Positions 63,920 to 64,000 of a DNA stretch of 64,000 nt are shown one piece after another; the stretch's first letter is position 1; each line of letters starts with the position of its first letter. Source of the stretch: Flavobacterium marginilacus (GTDB lineage Bacteria > Bacteroidota > Bacteroidia > Flavobacteriales > Flavobacteriaceae); NCBI RefSeq assembly GCF_026870155.1, contig NZ_CP113975.1:2170001-2234000 (forward strand), given 5' to 3'. The position numbers and the translations under genes were made by a program. The notes under the pieces were generated by a model. That model searched no databases. It was not told where the DNA came from and worked only from the letters and a program-made list of their open reading frames with translations.

Positions 63920-64000
63920 TTAATTAAGGTTTAAGATTTCCGCTCCGTCTGTTGCAAAAGCAGTACATAGTTCAAATGCTTTTTGTGATTTTATTTGTGC
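63920..64000 (-). CDS. C-terminal end of an unidentified protein (partial)
   Basis: The minus strand reads AQIKSQKAFELCTAFATDGAEILNLN and stops at 63920-63922. The start lies beyond the window. Too short to identify; by position it belongs to the PRTRC/ICE region. Confidence 0.55.
   Translation of the reverse strand, partial: AQIKSQKAFELCTAFATDGAEILNLN

Overview
The window looks like part of the genome of a member of the Bacteroidota, most likely a flavobacterium (Flavobacterium/Chryseobacterium-like). The evidence is the AT-rich intergenic DNA, weak Shine-Dalgarno sequences, Bacteroidota-type promoters (TTG or TTTG plus TAnnTTTG), a CTnDOT-type transfer apparatus and a PRTRC cassette. Most of it is one large integrative and conjugative element (ICE) whose backbone is interrupted by several blocks of AT-rich cargo. 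No rRNA, tRNA or CRISPR array was found.

Layout. (1) 1-4170: the end of a putative TonB-dependent receptor and an ABC exporter (ATPase plus a permease fused to an M1-peptidase-like domain without HExxH). This block abuts a 5'-truncated, frameshifted topB remnant (4183-4631). (2) 4631-8369: an ORF6N protein, a large orphan with an RNxxxH HEPN-like motif, a group II intron without its protein, and a Nudix hydrolase. (3) 8761-14592: a frameshifted DUF1896 gene and a giant methylase-helicase, both ICE backbone. (4) 15022-32623: cargo with an RND efflux system and AraC regulator, then a redox and detoxification cluster (flavodoxin-fold oxidoreductase, three DoxX-like proteins, quinone oxidoreductase, SDR, hydrolases, TetR and HxlR regulators, ChrA chromate transporter). 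(5) 32844-39700: coupling protein, relaxase and accessory protein, oriT-like hairpins, ParA, DUF3408 protein and TraD. (6) 39739-46343: a cargo island between traD and traE. (7) 46525-55988: the mating-pair apparatus TraE, F, G, I, J, K, an unknown protein, L, M, N, O and Q. (8) 56244-59584: a sulfur-related cargo set (Crp/Fnr, rhodanese-persulfide dioxygenase-like fusion, DsrE, MFS). (9) 59925-64000: PRTRC genes (ThiF, B, F, C, E) on the minus strand, continuing beyond the window.

The most interesting content is island 6. A compact bacterial ubiquitin-like operon encodes DUF2188, a protein with three ubiquitin-like domains, an E1-like ThiF protein with an extra N-terminal domain, and a zinc-site DUF6527 protein. 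The three core genes overlap. The operon is transcribed divergently from an XRE repressor plus ImmA/IrrE-type metallopeptidase pair, and the same 12-bp motif lies at the -33 region of both divergent promoters. A DUF3800-like gene converges on it across a shared terminator. The island is bracketed on the left by a diverged partial duplication of the traD 3' end.

A second unexpected signal is a 10-bp-phased TGCC repeat (four units, then an AT-rich box 7 bp later). It stands upstream of four ICE backbone operons (DUF1896/methylase, mobC, parA-traB-traD and traE-traQ), always in the orientation of the genes. This suggests a common, apparently undescribed regulatory site co-ordinating the element.
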